A stretch of DNA of 64,000 nt from Erwinia_E haradaeae_D (GTDB lineage Bacteria > Pseudomonadota > Gammaproteobacteria > Enterobacterales > Enterobacteriaceae): positions 992,001 through 1,056,000 of the forward strand of contig NZ_LR217715.1 of NCBI RefSeq assembly GCF_900698935.1. The letters are read 5' to 3'. Positions 35,162 to 44,337 of the stretch are shown in pieces. Made by a program: the position numbers and the translations under genes. The stretch's first letter is position 1. Every line of letters starts with the position of its first letter. The notes beneath the pieces were generated by a model, which had not been told where the DNA came from, searched no databases, and worked only from the letters and a program-made list of their open reading frames with translations.

Positions 35162-35455
35162 TTATTCTTCAACAACCGCTAAAATATCACTTTCTGAAAG
35201 AATTAAAAATTCTTCGTTATCAATTTTCTCAGTTTTAACCCCATACCCTTCATTAAATATTACCGTATCCTTTACTTTAACATCCATAGGCTTAACATCA
35301 CCATTTTCTAACACACGACCATTACCAACTGCCATAACTTCACCGCGCGTGGATTTACCTGCTGCGGATCCAGTCAATACAATACCACCAGATGATTTCG
35401 ATTCAGCTTCTGCGCGCTTAACAATAACACGATCATGTAACGGACGAATTTTCAT
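35162..35455 (-). CDS. groS: 10-kDa co-chaperonin GroES
   Basis: GroES is the heptameric lid of the GroEL chamber. The 97-residue protein reads MKIRPLHDRVIVKRAE, with the mobile loop AESKSSGGIVLTGSAAGKS that contacts GroEL, and VIFNEGYGVKTEKID. The ribosome-binding site AGGAGAG lies 8 bases before the ATG. It is first in the groSL operon; a heat-shock type promoter lies about 90 bases upstream. Confidence 0.99.
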   Translation of the reverse strand: MKIRPLHDRVIVKRAEAESKSSGGIVLTGSAAGKSTRGEVMAVGNGRVLENGDVKPMDVKVKDTVIFNEGYGVKTEKIDNEEFLILSESDILAVVEE

Positions 35456-35538
35456 TCTTAATCTCTCCTGTGAGCAACCTTAATTTAGTGTCAGATCAAA
35501 ACAGACTCAATAAAAATTGACCTCCCTTTATAATTCAA

Positions 35539-35570
35539 TATATGCGGTTATATTGACAACCTTTCAAGGG
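35539..35570 (-). promoter_or_regulatory. Sigma-32 (heat-shock) promoter of groSL
   Basis: The minus strand has CCCTTGAAAG (35561-35570) as -35 and CCGCATATA (35539-35547) as -10, separated by about 14 bases. This matches the RpoH consensus CTTGAA-N13/15-CCCCATNT closely except for one C-to-G in the -10 C-block. An overlapping sigma-70 promoter was not convincing. Confidence 0.75.
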
Positions 35571-35989
35571 GCGCTTAATTTTTTTTTAATCATATTCGAT
35601 AAACCTAATTACATCAGCAACAACAAATACAGTATCGTATTCATATATACGCCCCCTTCATTCACTGAAAAGTGAATAAAAACAGCAAACAAAATAAAAC
35701 ATGAAAATCTCTAAATATTAAATAAGGATAACAATCCTTAACCACCTTAACCACGAAGAAAACCACTTAAGAACACTCTATTGAGTATATTACACTACCC
35801 TAATATACTATGCTTGCGCTATCCACGTGACTACTACTCATGAGATATACTATTAATTATACTTCAGGCATACCATGTCTACATAATGATGCGATATCAC
35901 ATAATTATACTGGATAGCAGAGATAAGTAACATCATCATGTATATAGATGTAATAGCGCTATACTATAGCTAGTATCATATACGCTATT

Positions 35990-36150
35990 ATTATAATAGA
36001 TTATTTTATAAAGTTTATGTGTGCATATCTTATTTGCTTCTGTATGTCGCCCGTGTCACGGCCAATTAGGTTGGCCTACTAATTTTGAAATTACTTGCGT
36101 TCACTACCATCATGTAGTATGTAGTATACTGACGATATCGGTCTCAAATT
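35990..36150 (-). pseudogene. yggU: Possible yggU relic
   Basis: In E. coli yggU follows yggS-yggT. Just past the yggT stop, minus-strand translation gives RPISSVYYILHDGSERK, comparable to YggU QPKASRDSIVGLHGDEVK, and in another frame TEANKICTHKLYK, comparable to GQANSHLVKFLGK, with stops between. The similarity is weak and partly position-driven; treat as tentative. Confidence 0.3.
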
Positions 36151-36174
36151 CGCGATTAAAAATATTTTATCTTG

Positions 36175-36714
36175 CTAAAAATTCGCCCAACCCGGAATAT
36201 ACTCAAGACCGATAAAATTCAGTAAATAGAGTATTCCAATCACTATCATAACAGAAAAATCAAGATCACCAGTTGGTGGTATTAAGCGACGAATCGGAAT
36301 CATAAACGGCTCGGTGAGTTGTAATAATATTTCGTCTACTGAATTACTTCCTTGGCTCATCCAACTTGTCAAAGATCGTCCAATAATCACCCAAAAAATC
36401 AGCACGCCTAGGGCTTTTAGCAAAATCACTAGGCCTAAATAAAATAAAATGGCATCGAAACTTACTAATTTAAGCATTATTGGAACCATCAGAACGCTGA
36501 TCATATAAGCTATCAATAAAGAAACTACATCACAGGTACCATGATATTTAAAAACACGCTGGAAAGGACTCACTACAGGGCGAGTAATGCTCATTATTAA
36601 TTGGGTAAATGAGTTATAACCATCACATTGCACTAGTTGCATCCAAATGTGTAACAATAATATTTTGATATAAAGCGTCATTATAGTGGTTACTAGAAAG
36701 ATCAATGCGAGCAT
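36175..36714 (-). CDS. yggT: YggT family membrane protein
   Basis: An integral inner-membrane protein of 179 residues made of two similar YggT halves, each with paired hydrophobic segments. Repeated signatures are ITRPVVSPFQRVF (about residues 43-55) and LTEPFMIPIRRLIPP (about 132-146), and SMAIxSW-like segments appear as GRSLTSWMSQG. E. coli YggT (188 residues) has been linked to osmotic and potassium tolerance, but its mechanism is unknown. AGGAG lies about 8 bases before the ATG. It sits downstream of yggS on the same strand, as in E. coli, with a 163-base gap. Confidence 0.9.
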   Translation of the reverse strand: MLALIFLVTTIMTLYIKILLLHIWMQLVQCDGYNSFTQLIMSITRPVVSPFQRVFKYHGTCDVVSLLIAYMISVLMVPIMLKLVSFDAILFYLGLVILLKALGVLIFWVIIGRSLTSWMSQGSNSVDEILLQLTEPFMIPIRRLIPPTGDLDFSVMIVIGILYLLNFIGLEYIPGWANF

Positions 36715-36877
36715 GGAGCTCCTCAGCTATTCTGTATGATGATATTTTAATATCTTAATAAGTTATAATATTAAGTTTAAAGTAAAGACTGCATTAAGTA
36801 TGCAATATTATGAATAAATGTATGCATAATCATTGACATAGCTGAAACAAATGCGTAATACACAACACTGCTCTAAA

Positions 36878-37573
36878 CTATACTCGTCTGCCAAAAATAG
36901 CAGTACCAACACGGACCATAGTGCTACCTGCAATAATGGCTGCATCCATATCATTACTCATGCCTAGCGATAACGTATCTACACTTGGATACATATGTGT
37001 GAGCTGTTGAAAAACTTCTGCTATTTTACGATGCGCGAGTAATTTGGCATCATAACTCTTATATAAAGGAGGTATAGCCATCACCCCTCGTAACGCTAGA
37101 AATGGTAAAACGTTGATTGCTTCTGCTAAAAATGGCAATTCATCCAATGAAATTCCTGATTTTTGTACTTCATTACTAATATTTATCTGAATTAATACAT
37201 TTAATTTATTTGACATACTAGAGCGCTGAAAATTTAATCGATTGGCTAAAGACACAGAATTGACAGTGTGACACCAATCAAAATACTTTGCGACAAAACG
37301 ACTCTTGTTAGATTGAAGCGATCCAATAAAATGCCAAATCAATGATAAATTAGACAATAATTTGATTTTTTCCACCCCTTCTTGTATATAATTTTCAGCA
37401 AAACAAAGTTGTCCAGCGTCTACTGCTTGTTTAATATCTTTGATGGTTTTTTTTTTGCTTACTGCGAGTAAAGTAATCTTGTTTGGATCACGACCACATC
37501 TTAAGGCTATCGTGATAATTTTTTGACGTATATTCTGTACGTTTTTCTGAATCATTGAGATATCAACCACCAT
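36878..37573 (-). CDS. yggS: PLP homeostasis protein YggS (PLPBP)
   Basis: YggS binds pyridoxal 5'-phosphate without catalysing a reaction and buffers free PLP; its loss disturbs amino-acid and vitamin B6 metabolism. The 231-residue protein is a single alanine-racemase-like TIM barrel. The PLP lysine is K40 in LLAVSKKK, and other hallmarks are GENYIQE-like AENYIQEGVEKI, WHFIGSLQSNKSR, VLIQINIS, RGVMAIPP and LSLGMSNDMDAAI with TMVRVGTAIFG near the C-terminus. Length equals the family norm (about 234). Conserved pairing with yggT supports the call. Confidence 0.95.
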   Translation of the reverse strand: MVVDISMIQKNVQNIRQKIITIALRCGRDPNKITLLAVSKKKTIKDIKQAVDAGQLCFAENYIQEGVEKIKLLSNLSLIWHFIGSLQSNKSRFVAKYFDWCHTVNSVSLANRLNFQRSSMSNKLNVLIQINISNEVQKSGISLDELPFLAEAINVLPFLALRGVMAIPPLYKSYDAKLLAHRKIAEVFQQLTHMYPSVDTLSLGMSNDMDAAIIAGSTMVRVGTAIFGRRV

Positions 37574-38073
37574 AACACGAATGCTATTTTAAATAGATCT
37601 TTGATGATATATTCTCACAAAGATATTATCATATGCTTAAGAAGATATTATAATCCATCGCAAATCCATGCACTAAATTCTGTGTATGCTATACGCGGTA
37701 TAACTAGAATAAAATTCTATCAACCGCATTCTTAATTTGTTATAATCACCCAGTCTAACTTCAGTGTATAACACAAAAGAAGAAAGATAGAAAATTTGAC
37801 TATGCATCATACAGTTATAGTATATGACTATACATCATCAAATAAAAGTTTAATACTCAATGAAGTCAAGCAAGAATGATATCAGGCTATGAAAAAATAG
37901 CATTCTTAAAAAGATTACATAGTCAATCTTTTCAATCAAACGCATCTAACTAGTAATGAATCACACTAGATAATATGCAAAACTCTTACACACACTATAA
38001 TACGGAATGCAAATATTATTCAACAATACAGACTTGTTGTTTTCTCGATCAAAAAGCAAAAAATTAATATTAT
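37574..38073. other. Non-coding stretch between yggS and truA
   Basis: Half a kilobase with no recognised gene. dedA or accD follow truA in E. coli; no remnant could be read. Confidence 0.5.
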
Positions 38074-38880
38074 TTATGTAATAAAATGTAGTGGCCCGAC
38101 TGGAACACGTGGTATTGCATAATGAACAGGGTAATCTACTGATACTAAATACAGCCCTTGAGCAGATGCAATTGCAGCTGCTACTTTACGATCTTTAGCT
38201 AATAATACATCACGGATCCAACTTTCATTTTTATGGCCATATCCCACCTCTATCAAACTCCCAACAATGTTTCGTACCATACGATAAACAAACGCATTTG
38301 CTTTAATATCAATTATTATATACACACAATAATACCTGGTCACACGTATATGCATAACTTGTCTTATCGGAGAATGAGATTGACACTGGCTTGCTCGAAA
38401 AGAAGTGAAATCATTTTCACCCACTAAATACGCTCCAGCACGCTGCATTTTTTCTACATCTAGTATGGTTGAACAATACATCATACCCTTAGAAAAAATA
38501 GCAGGACGATGTTTTGGCTGATTATAGATGACATAACGATAACGCCGAGCAAGAGCGCTAAATCTCGCATGGAATGCATCAGGGACCACTTGCATCCAAC
38601 GTACAACAATATCTTCTGGGAGATAAGCATTCACACCGCGCACCCAAGCAATATCTTTACGTCGAGAAGAAGTCTCAAAATGAACGACCTGTCCAGTGGC
38701 ATGGACCCCAGCATCGGTGCGCCCTGCACACATCACACTCACTGGATGATCAGCTACCTCTGCTAGTGCCTGTTCTAATTTCTCTTGTACGCTATGTACC
38801 TTTCTCTGCTTTTGCCATCCACAATAACGAGTGCCGTCGTATTCTACACCAAGCGCTAATTTTGTAGTAAACTTTAACAT
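38074..38880 (-). CDS. truA: tRNA pseudouridine synthase A
   Basis: TruA makes pseudouridine at tRNA positions 38-40. I start at the ATG at 38880 (MLKFTTKLALGVEYDG), which has GAGGGG immediately upstream and gives 268 residues (E. coli 270). Two further in-frame ATGs at 38892 and 38928 would add non-conserved residues. The catalytic aspartate is in CAGRTDAGVHATGQV. Other motifs are FHARFSALARRYRYVIYN, GENDFTSFRASQCQS, and KANAFVYRMVRNIVGSLIEVG. The C-terminal VPVGPLHF is conserved. Its neighbour here is gltA, not the E. coli neighbours usg/dedA, showing rearrangement. Confidence 0.96.
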   Translation of the reverse strand: MLKFTTKLALGVEYDGTRYCGWQKQRKVHSVQEKLEQALAEVADHPVSVMCAGRTDAGVHATGQVVHFETSSRRKDIAWVRGVNAYLPEDIVVRWMQVVPDAFHARFSALARRYRYVIYNQPKHRPAIFSKGMMYCSTILDVEKMQRAGAYLVGENDFTSFRASQCQSHSPIRQVMHIRVTRYYCVYIIIDIKANAFVYRMVRNIVGSLIEVGYGHKNESWIRDVLLAKDRKVAAAIASAQGLYLVSVDYPVHYAIPRVPVGPLHFIT

Positions 38881-38979
38881 ACCCCTCAGCATATATGATG
38901 ATATAAATGAAAACTCAAAATGTTTCAAATCGTTCTATAAAAATTAGGAAGTTCGCAAAAATCTCTACTAAGACATATC

Positions 38980-40263
38980 TTATTTTTTAATCTGTGAATT
39001 AAATGGACGCTGATCATAACCAGTATACAGCTGACGCGGACGAGCAATTTTAATCCCGTTATCATACATTTCTTTCCAGTGTGCAATCCAACCTACAGTG
39101 CGCGCCATAGCGAAAATTACTGTAAACATAGATAAAGGAATGCCCATTGCTTTAAGAATAATACCTGAATAAAAATCAACGTTAGGATACAGCTTACGCT
39201 CAACAAAATAAGGGTCATTCAATGCGATATGCTCTAGTTTCATCGCCACTTCCATTAAGTCTGTGTTTAGGCCTAGTTCCTTAAGAACGGCATGGCAAGT
39301 TTCTTGCATAACACGGGCACGAGGATCATAATTTTTATAGACTCGGTGACCAAAACCCATTAAACGAAATGCATCATTCTTATCCTTAGCCCGTCGTAAG
39401 AATTCAGGGATATGATCTACAGTGCTGATCTCTTCTAACATTCGTAAACAAGCCTCATTAGCTCCACCATGAGCTGGGCCCCATAATGAAGCAATACCTG
39501 CTGCAATACAGGCGAAAGGATTGGCACCGGATGAACCAGCCGTTCGCACGGTAGAGGTGGATGCATTTTGTTCATGATCTGCATGTAAAATAAGAATACG
39601 ATCCATTGCTTTCTCAACAACGGGGTTAATAACATATTCCTCACACGGTGTTGAAAACATCATATGTAAAAGATTACCTGCATATGAAAGATTATTTCGG
39701 GGGTATACGAACGGCTGACCTATAGAATATTTATAACACATTGCAGCCATAGTTGGCATTTTAGCTAACAAACGGATAGCTGTGACTTCACGATGCCACT
39801 CAATATTCACATCCATTGCATCATGGTAAAATGCAGCTAACGCTCCAGTAATACCGCACATTACCGCCATTGGATGAGAATCGCGACGAAAACCACGAAA
39901 TAAATGATGAATCTGTTCATGTAGCATAGTATGACGCGTTATAGCAAAGTGAAAATCTTGGAATTGCTCCTCATTGGGGGGCTCACCATGTAAAAGAATA
40001 TAACAGACTTCTAAATAATTTGAGTGTAATGCTAACTGGTCAATTGGGAATCCCCGATGCAACAAAATACCTTTATCCCCATCAATAAAAGTTATTTTAG
40101 ATTCACAGGATGCAGTAGAAGTAAAACCAGGGTCAAAAGTAAAATATCCGTAAGAACCAAGGGCACGAATGTCTATTTCCTCATGCCCTAGAGTGCCTGT
40201 TAACACATCTAGCTCAATAGGCGATCTTTCATCAATAATTATTTTTGCCTTTTTATGATCCAT
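38980..40263 (-). CDS. gltA: Citrate synthase
   Basis: GltA condenses acetyl-CoA and oxaloacetate, the entry step of the TCA cycle; the 427-residue length identifies the hexameric, NADH-regulated type II enzyme of Gram-negatives. Catalytic histidines appear in GPAHGGANEACLRML and GFGHRVYKNYDPRA and the aspartate in PNVDFYSG; HADHEQNASTSTVR is also present. An N-terminal domain of about 40 residues before FDPGFTSTASC corresponds to the regulatory segment. It is divergent from sdhCDAB, as in E. coli, with about 500 bases between. The leader just upstream of its start contains a tandem 21-base duplication. Confidence 0.97.
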   Translation of the reverse strand: MDHKKAKIIIDERSPIELDVLTGTLGHEEIDIRALGSYGYFTFDPGFTSTASCESKITFIDGDKGILLHRGFPIDQLALHSNYLEVCYILLHGEPPNEEQFQDFHFAITRHTMLHEQIHHLFRGFRRDSHPMAVMCGITGALAAFYHDAMDVNIEWHREVTAIRLLAKMPTMAAMCYKYSIGQPFVYPRNNLSYAGNLLHMMFSTPCEEYVINPVVEKAMDRILILHADHEQNASTSTVRTAGSSGANPFACIAAGIASLWGPAHGGANEACLRMLEEISTVDHIPEFLRRAKDKNDAFRLMGFGHRVYKNYDPRARVMQETCHAVLKELGLNTDLMEVAMKLEHIALNDPYFVERKLYPNVDFYSGIILKAMGIPLSMFTVIFAMARTVGWIAHWKEMYDNGIKIARPRQLYTGYDQRPFNSQIKK

Positions 40264-40767
40264 TGCTTATCTTCCTCATCTCAATTTGCTCAACGGTTAT
40301 AAACCATTGCTCAACGGTTATAAACCATCATGTTTATGAACCATCATCATCTATAAACATAGTCGATGCAATCATTTGCTATAAAAATAAATTGAAAATA
40401 GTCATATTATAGCATAGTATTAATGATGGCTTTATAAAATTTTATTAGAAAATTTAGTGTGGAATTATCCTTCCATGATATTATATTGCTATCATATTTT
40501 ATCCTAAGAGGATGTCATTTTTAATGATATTATTGATTTTATAAAATGCACCACACTGTTATAGTAAAATGTAGTTTTACACTAAAAAATGATATGTACA
40601 TCTTGCTTACAATCAAATTTACTATAACATAAAACCCAATCATTGATAAAAAATATTGTCAAACCACCTTAATAGTTATTTGTATTTTAAATATTATTAT
40701 ACATACGCACTACCGTACTTTAATAAGCTAAGTCCAGAAAAATACAACAGACTTTAATGGGAATACC
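40264..40767. promoter_or_regulatory. gltA/sdhC divergent regulatory region
   Basis: About 500 bases between divergent starts. In E. coli this interval holds the ArcA- and Crp-controlled gltA and sdhC promoters; here it is AT-rich and I could not assign boxes with confidence. It contains the 21-base tandem repeat near gltA. Confidence 0.5.
40286..40327. repeat. Tandem 21-bp duplication in gltA leader
   Basis: Two adjacent exact copies (40286-40306, 40307-40327) of a unit beginning TTGCTCAACGG and ending TATAAACCA, with a degenerate ATGAACCAT echo afterwards. It lies 23 bases upstream of the gltA start codon, inside the likely 5' untranslated region. Confidence 0.9.
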
Positions 40768-41145
40768 GTGAAAAAAAAAAGACCAGTTAATCTAGATTTG
40801 TCTACAATACGCTTTCCTTTAACTGCCATTGCTTCTATTCTTCATCGAATATCTGGCATTATCATATTTTTATCGATTGGAGCACTTCTGTGGCTGCTAG
40901 ATTTATCTCTTTCATCCCCTAAAGGCTTTCTCCAAGCATCTTTGATGATGGACAACTGTATTTTTAAATTTTTTATATGGAGTATGTTCAGCATACTATC
41001 TTATCATATTTCTAGTGGTATTCGACATATGATGATGGACTTTGATATTCTAGGGGTTACTCTTCAAACAGGGAAATTTTCTGCACAAATATCATTTTTG
41101 ATTGCTAGTCTGCTGGCAATTTTATCCGGAGTGCTTATATGGTAA
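40768..41145 (+). CDS. sdhC: Succinate dehydrogenase cytochrome b556 subunit
   Basis: SdhC and SdhD anchor complex II in the inner membrane and bind heme b and ubiquinone. The 125-residue protein starts at GTG (40768), with GGGA about 6 bases upstream; this equals Val5 of the E. coli annotation, giving KKKRPVNLDL. The quinone-site segment IASILHRISG (Ser and Arg) is present, and the heme ligand histidine is in SYHISSGIRHMMMDF. Three hydrophobic helices are evident. The start is followed by a run of ten A (40771-40780), a possible slippage site. It begins the sdhCDAB operon and overlaps sdhD by seven bases. Confidence 0.95.
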   Translation: MKKKRPVNLDLSTIRFPLTAIASILHRISGIIIFLSIGALLWLLDLSLSSPKGFLQASLMMDNCIFKFFIWSMFSILSYHISSGIRHMMMDFDILGVTLQTGKFSAQISFLIASLLAILSGVLIW

Positions 41146-41486
41146 ACAATGCTTCTGCATTGGGTCGTCATGGCTTGCATGACTGGTTACTAGTACGCGC
41201 AACAGCGATCATGATAACCCTTTATGTTGTTTATATCGTCGTGATGATTATGATGTCAGACACTATTACCTACAGTGTTTGGCATAGATTTTTTCAGTCA
41301 TCCTTTACTAAAGTTTTCACTTGTCTAACGCTAGTTTCTATATTAATACATGGCTGGATTGGAATGTGGCAAGTACTAACTGATTATATAAAATTACTGG
41401 CAATACGTATGCTGCTACAGCTAGCAATTATCGTAGTACTATTTGTATATGCTATTTATGGTACCCTTGTTGTCTGGAGTGCGTGA
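41139..41486 (+). CDS. sdhD: Succinate dehydrogenase membrane anchor SdhD
   Basis: This is the second membrane subunit of complex II. The 115-residue product starts MVNNASALGRHGLHDW; the quinone-site Asp-Tyr is in GMWQVLTDYIKLLA, and the preceding LIHGWIG contains a conserved histidine. Three membrane helices match E. coli SdhD (115 residues, same length). It overlaps sdhC (7 bases) and its TGA overlaps the sdhA start (ATGA), so the subunits are translationally coupled. Confidence 0.96.
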   Translation: MVNNASALGRHGLHDWLLVRATAIMITLYVVYIVVMIMMSDTITYSVWHRFFQSSFTKVFTCLTLVSILIHGWIGMWQVLTDYIKLLAIRMLLQLAIIVVLFVYAIYGTLVVWSA

Positions 41487-43252
41487 TGAAGTTATCAGTC
41501 ATGGAGTTTGACACGATTGTTATCGGTGCAGGCGGTGCAGGTATGCGTGCATCATTACAGATCACCCAATCTGGTCACAGCTGCGCCTTGTTATCTAAAG
41601 TATTCCCAACTCGTTCACATACAGTATCCGCACAAGGAGGTATTACGGCGGCATTGGGTAATGTACATAACGATAACTGGGAATGGCACATGTATGACAC
41701 TGTAAAAGGTTCTGATTATATTGGCGACCAACGTGCTATTGAATATATGTGTAAAACTGGACCGCAAGCCGTGCTAGAATTAGAACATATGGGTTTGCCA
41801 TTTTCACGATTAGAAGATGGACGGATTTATCAACGTCCATTTGGCGGACAATCAACAAATTTTGGTGAAAAACAAGCAACACGGACAGCTGCTGCCGCAG
41901 ATCGTACAGGGCATGCACTTTTACATACACTTTATCAGCAAAACTTAAAAAATAATACTACTATTTTTTCAGAATGGTATGCCCTGGATTTAGTCAAAAA
42001 TTCTAATGGAGAAATCGTGGGTTGTACTGCTTTAAGCATTGAAAATAGTGAAGTAGTTTACTTTAAAGCAAATGCAACTATATTAGCTACTGGAGGAGCA
42101 GGGAGGATTTACCAATCAACCACTAATGCATACATTAATACCGGTGATGGTATTGGCATGGCACTGCGTGCAGGCGTGCCCGTACAAGATATGGAAATGT
42201 GGCAATTTCACCCTACTGGTATTGCTGGAGTAGGGGTCTTAATCACAGAAGGTTGTCGCGGTGAAGGGGGGTATTTATTAAATAAACATGGCGAAAGATT
42301 CATGGAACGCTATGCACCAAAAGCAAAAGACCTCGCCAGTCGTGATGTTGTAGCGCGTTCAATTATGATTGAAATCCGTGAAAACCGTGGATATGACGGG
42401 CCTTTTGGTCCCCATGCAAAATTAAAACTAGATCACTTAGGAAAAGATGTATTAGAATCACGTCTGCCTGGTATTCTCGAAATGTCACGTACCTTTGCTC
42501 ATATTGATCCGGTCAAAGACCCTATCCCCGTCATACCTACCTGCCATTATATGATGGGAGGAATTCCCACTAAAATAACAGGTCAAGTACTCACTGTCAA
42601 TGAACAAGGAGAAGATGTTATAATTCCTGGATTATTTGCTGTTGGAGAGACAGCTTGTGTATCCGTGCATGGAGCTAATCGGCTAGGTGGAAACTCTTTA
42701 CTTGATCTGATTGTATTTGGCAGAGCTACGGGGCTGTATATGCAAAGTTCTCTGCAAGAACAAGGGGTTTTATTAGAAGCTACAGCAGAAGAAATTCAAA
42801 AGTCCTTAGTACGACTAAGACGTTGGAATTACAATAAAACTGGTGAAAATCCAATAACATTACGTACAGCTTTACAACAGTGTATGCAAAAAAATTTCTC
42901 GGTGTTCCGAGAAGGTAAAGAGATGCGAAAAGGAATTTCTGAGTTACAAGATCTTCGTAAACGTCTACACAAAGCACGTCTGGATGACAGATCAAGTGAT
43001 TTTAATACTCAACGCATTGAATGCTTAGAGTTAGACAATTTAATGGAAACAGCTTACGTGACTGCTTTATCTGCTAATTATCGTACAGAAAGCCGCGGAG
43101 CACACAGTCGTTATGATTATCCTACACGTGACGATCATAATTGGTTATGCCATACTTTGTATCTACCGCAATGCCAATGCATGACTCGTCGAGCTGTTAA
43201 CATGAACCCAAAATTACGTCCAGCCTTTGCGCCCCAAGAACGTTCGTATTAA
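41486..43252 (+). CDS. sdhA: Succinate dehydrogenase flavoprotein subunit
   Basis: SdhA oxidises succinate to fumarate using covalently bound FAD. Start is the ATG at 41486 (MKLSVMEFDTIVIGAGGAG), giving 588 residues, identical to E. coli; an upstream in-frame GTG at 41483 is ignored. The FAD-linking histidine is in FPTRSHTVSAQGGI, followed by WEWHMYDTVKGSDYIGDQ, the active-site HPTGIAGVGVL and CRGEGGYLLN, the catalytic arginine region around ASRDVVARSI, and HGANRLGGNSLLDL. The C-terminal RTESRGAHSRYDYPTRDD is conserved. All catalytic residues are retained, so the enzyme looks fully functional. Confidence 0.98.
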   Translation: MKLSVMEFDTIVIGAGGAGMRASLQITQSGHSCALLSKVFPTRSHTVSAQGGITAALGNVHNDNWEWHMYDTVKGSDYIGDQRAIEYMCKTGPQAVLELEHMGLPFSRLEDGRIYQRPFGGQSTNFGEKQATRTAAAADRTGHALLHTLYQQNLKNNTTIFSEWYALDLVKNSNGEIVGCTALSIENSEVVYFKANATILATGGAGRIYQSTTNAYINTGDGIGMALRAGVPVQDMEMWQFHPTGIAGVGVLITEGCRGEGGYLLNKHGERFMERYAPKAKDLASRDVVARSIMIEIRENRGYDGPFGPHAKLKLDHLGKDVLESRLPGILEMSRTFAHIDPVKDPIPVIPTCHYMMGGIPTKITGQVLTVNEQGEDVIIPGLFAVGETACVSVHGANRLGGNSLLDLIVFGRATGLYMQSSLQEQGVLLEATAEEIQKSLVRLRRWNYNKTGENPITLRTALQQCMQKNFSVFREGKEMRKGISELQDLRKRLHKARLDDRSSDFNTQRIECLELDNLMETAYVTALSANYRTESRGAHSRYDYPTRDDHNWLCHTLYLPQCQCMTRRAVNMNPKLRPAFAPQERSY

Positions 43253-43280
43253 ATAAGTCATTGGAGGAAATCATCTACAT

Positions 43281-43997
43281 ATGAAACTGGCATTTTCTAT
43301 TTATCGTTATAATCCAGCACTGGATGATCATCCCCATATGCAGGAGTATTTTCTAGAATTAGAAGATAATCAAGATCTCATGCTATTAGATGCGCTCATT
43401 CGTTTAAAAGAAAATGATCCTACATTAGCATTTCGAAGATCCTGTCGTGAAGGAGTGTGCGGTTCTGACGGATTAAATATCAACGGAATAAATAGATTAG
43501 CGTGTATTACCCCAATTTCTGCACTAGGTAGTGGCAAAAATCCAATTATTATTAGACCTCTACCATTATTACCTGTAATTCGTGATCTTATAGTGGATAT
43601 GAGTCAGTTCTATGAACAATATGCTAAAATTAAACCGTATTTGCTCCGTCATGCTCCAATTATCTCCACGAAAGAAAACCTACAACATCCTGATCAACGT
43701 GCAAAACTAGACGGCCTCTACGAATGCGTACTTTGCGCATGCTGTTCTACGGCATGCCCTTCTTTTTGGTGGAACCCAGATAAATTTATTGGTCCCGCTG
43801 GTTTATTAGCCGCTTATCGATTCCTAGTTGATAGCCGTGATACTGAAAAAGATTGGAGGCTGGATCATCTCAATGATGCGTTTAGTGTCTTTCGCTGTCA
43901 TAGTATTATGAATTGCACCAGCGTGTGCCCAAAGGGGCTTAACCCTACCCGCGCCATTGGTGATATTAAATTAATGCTGCTACATCGAGGTGCGTAG
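43281..43997 (+). CDS. sdhB: Succinate dehydrogenase iron-sulfur subunit
   Basis: SdhB carries electrons from FAD to ubiquinone through three Fe-S clusters. The 238-residue product matches E. coli exactly. The [2Fe-2S] ligands are in SCREGVCGSDG with a later LACITP; the [4Fe-4S] set is CVLCACCSTACP, and the [3Fe-4S]/[4Fe-4S] set is CHSIMNCTSVCPKGL. GGAGGAAA precedes the start by about 9 bases. It is the last gene of sdhCDAB, 28 bases after sdhA; a 340-base gap then separates sucA. Confidence 0.98.
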   Translation: MKLAFSIYRYNPALDDHPHMQEYFLELEDNQDLMLLDALIRLKENDPTLAFRRSCREGVCGSDGLNINGINRLACITPISALGSGKNPIIIRPLPLLPVIRDLIVDMSQFYEQYAKIKPYLLRHAPIISTKENLQHPDQRAKLDGLYECVLCACCSTACPSFWWNPDKFIGPAGLLAAYRFLVDSRDTEKDWRLDHLNDAFSVFRCHSIMNCTSVCPKGLNPTRAIGDIKLMLLHRGA

Positions 43998-44337
43998 TTT
44001 TTATATATCAATACATATTTATCACTTTAGAATATCACAATCATAAAGCGACAATATCTAACACTTTCTCATTCTCTATCTTCATATGTTTTACTCGTCA
44101 TAGTATTTACAAGTGAATTAATAGATTCATAGAGAGATTCAAAATATCATATGTCTTTTCCACTCTATCATTCACGCATACCAAAACCAAGCTTACATTA
44201 ACAATATGAACTATAAGATAAATGAAGATGAATATAGTAATGTACTGTATATGAACCATGGTTGCATAATGAAGCTATAATCATCTTACCAATCATCATT
44301 ACATGCACAAATACTAATTATTCCAAAAGGAATTAAA
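43998..44337. other. Gap between sdhB and sucA
   Basis: AT-rich with no gene and no clear terminator. In E. coli sucA has its own weak promoter here and also receives sdh read-through. Confidence 0.5.

Larger units (their letters stand above)
35456..36174. other. groS leader and non-coding gap to yggT
   Basis: The first 115 bases hold the groS ribosome-binding site and sigma-32 promoter. From 35600 on the sequence is gene-free apart from a possible yggU remnant next to yggT. Confidence 0.6.
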
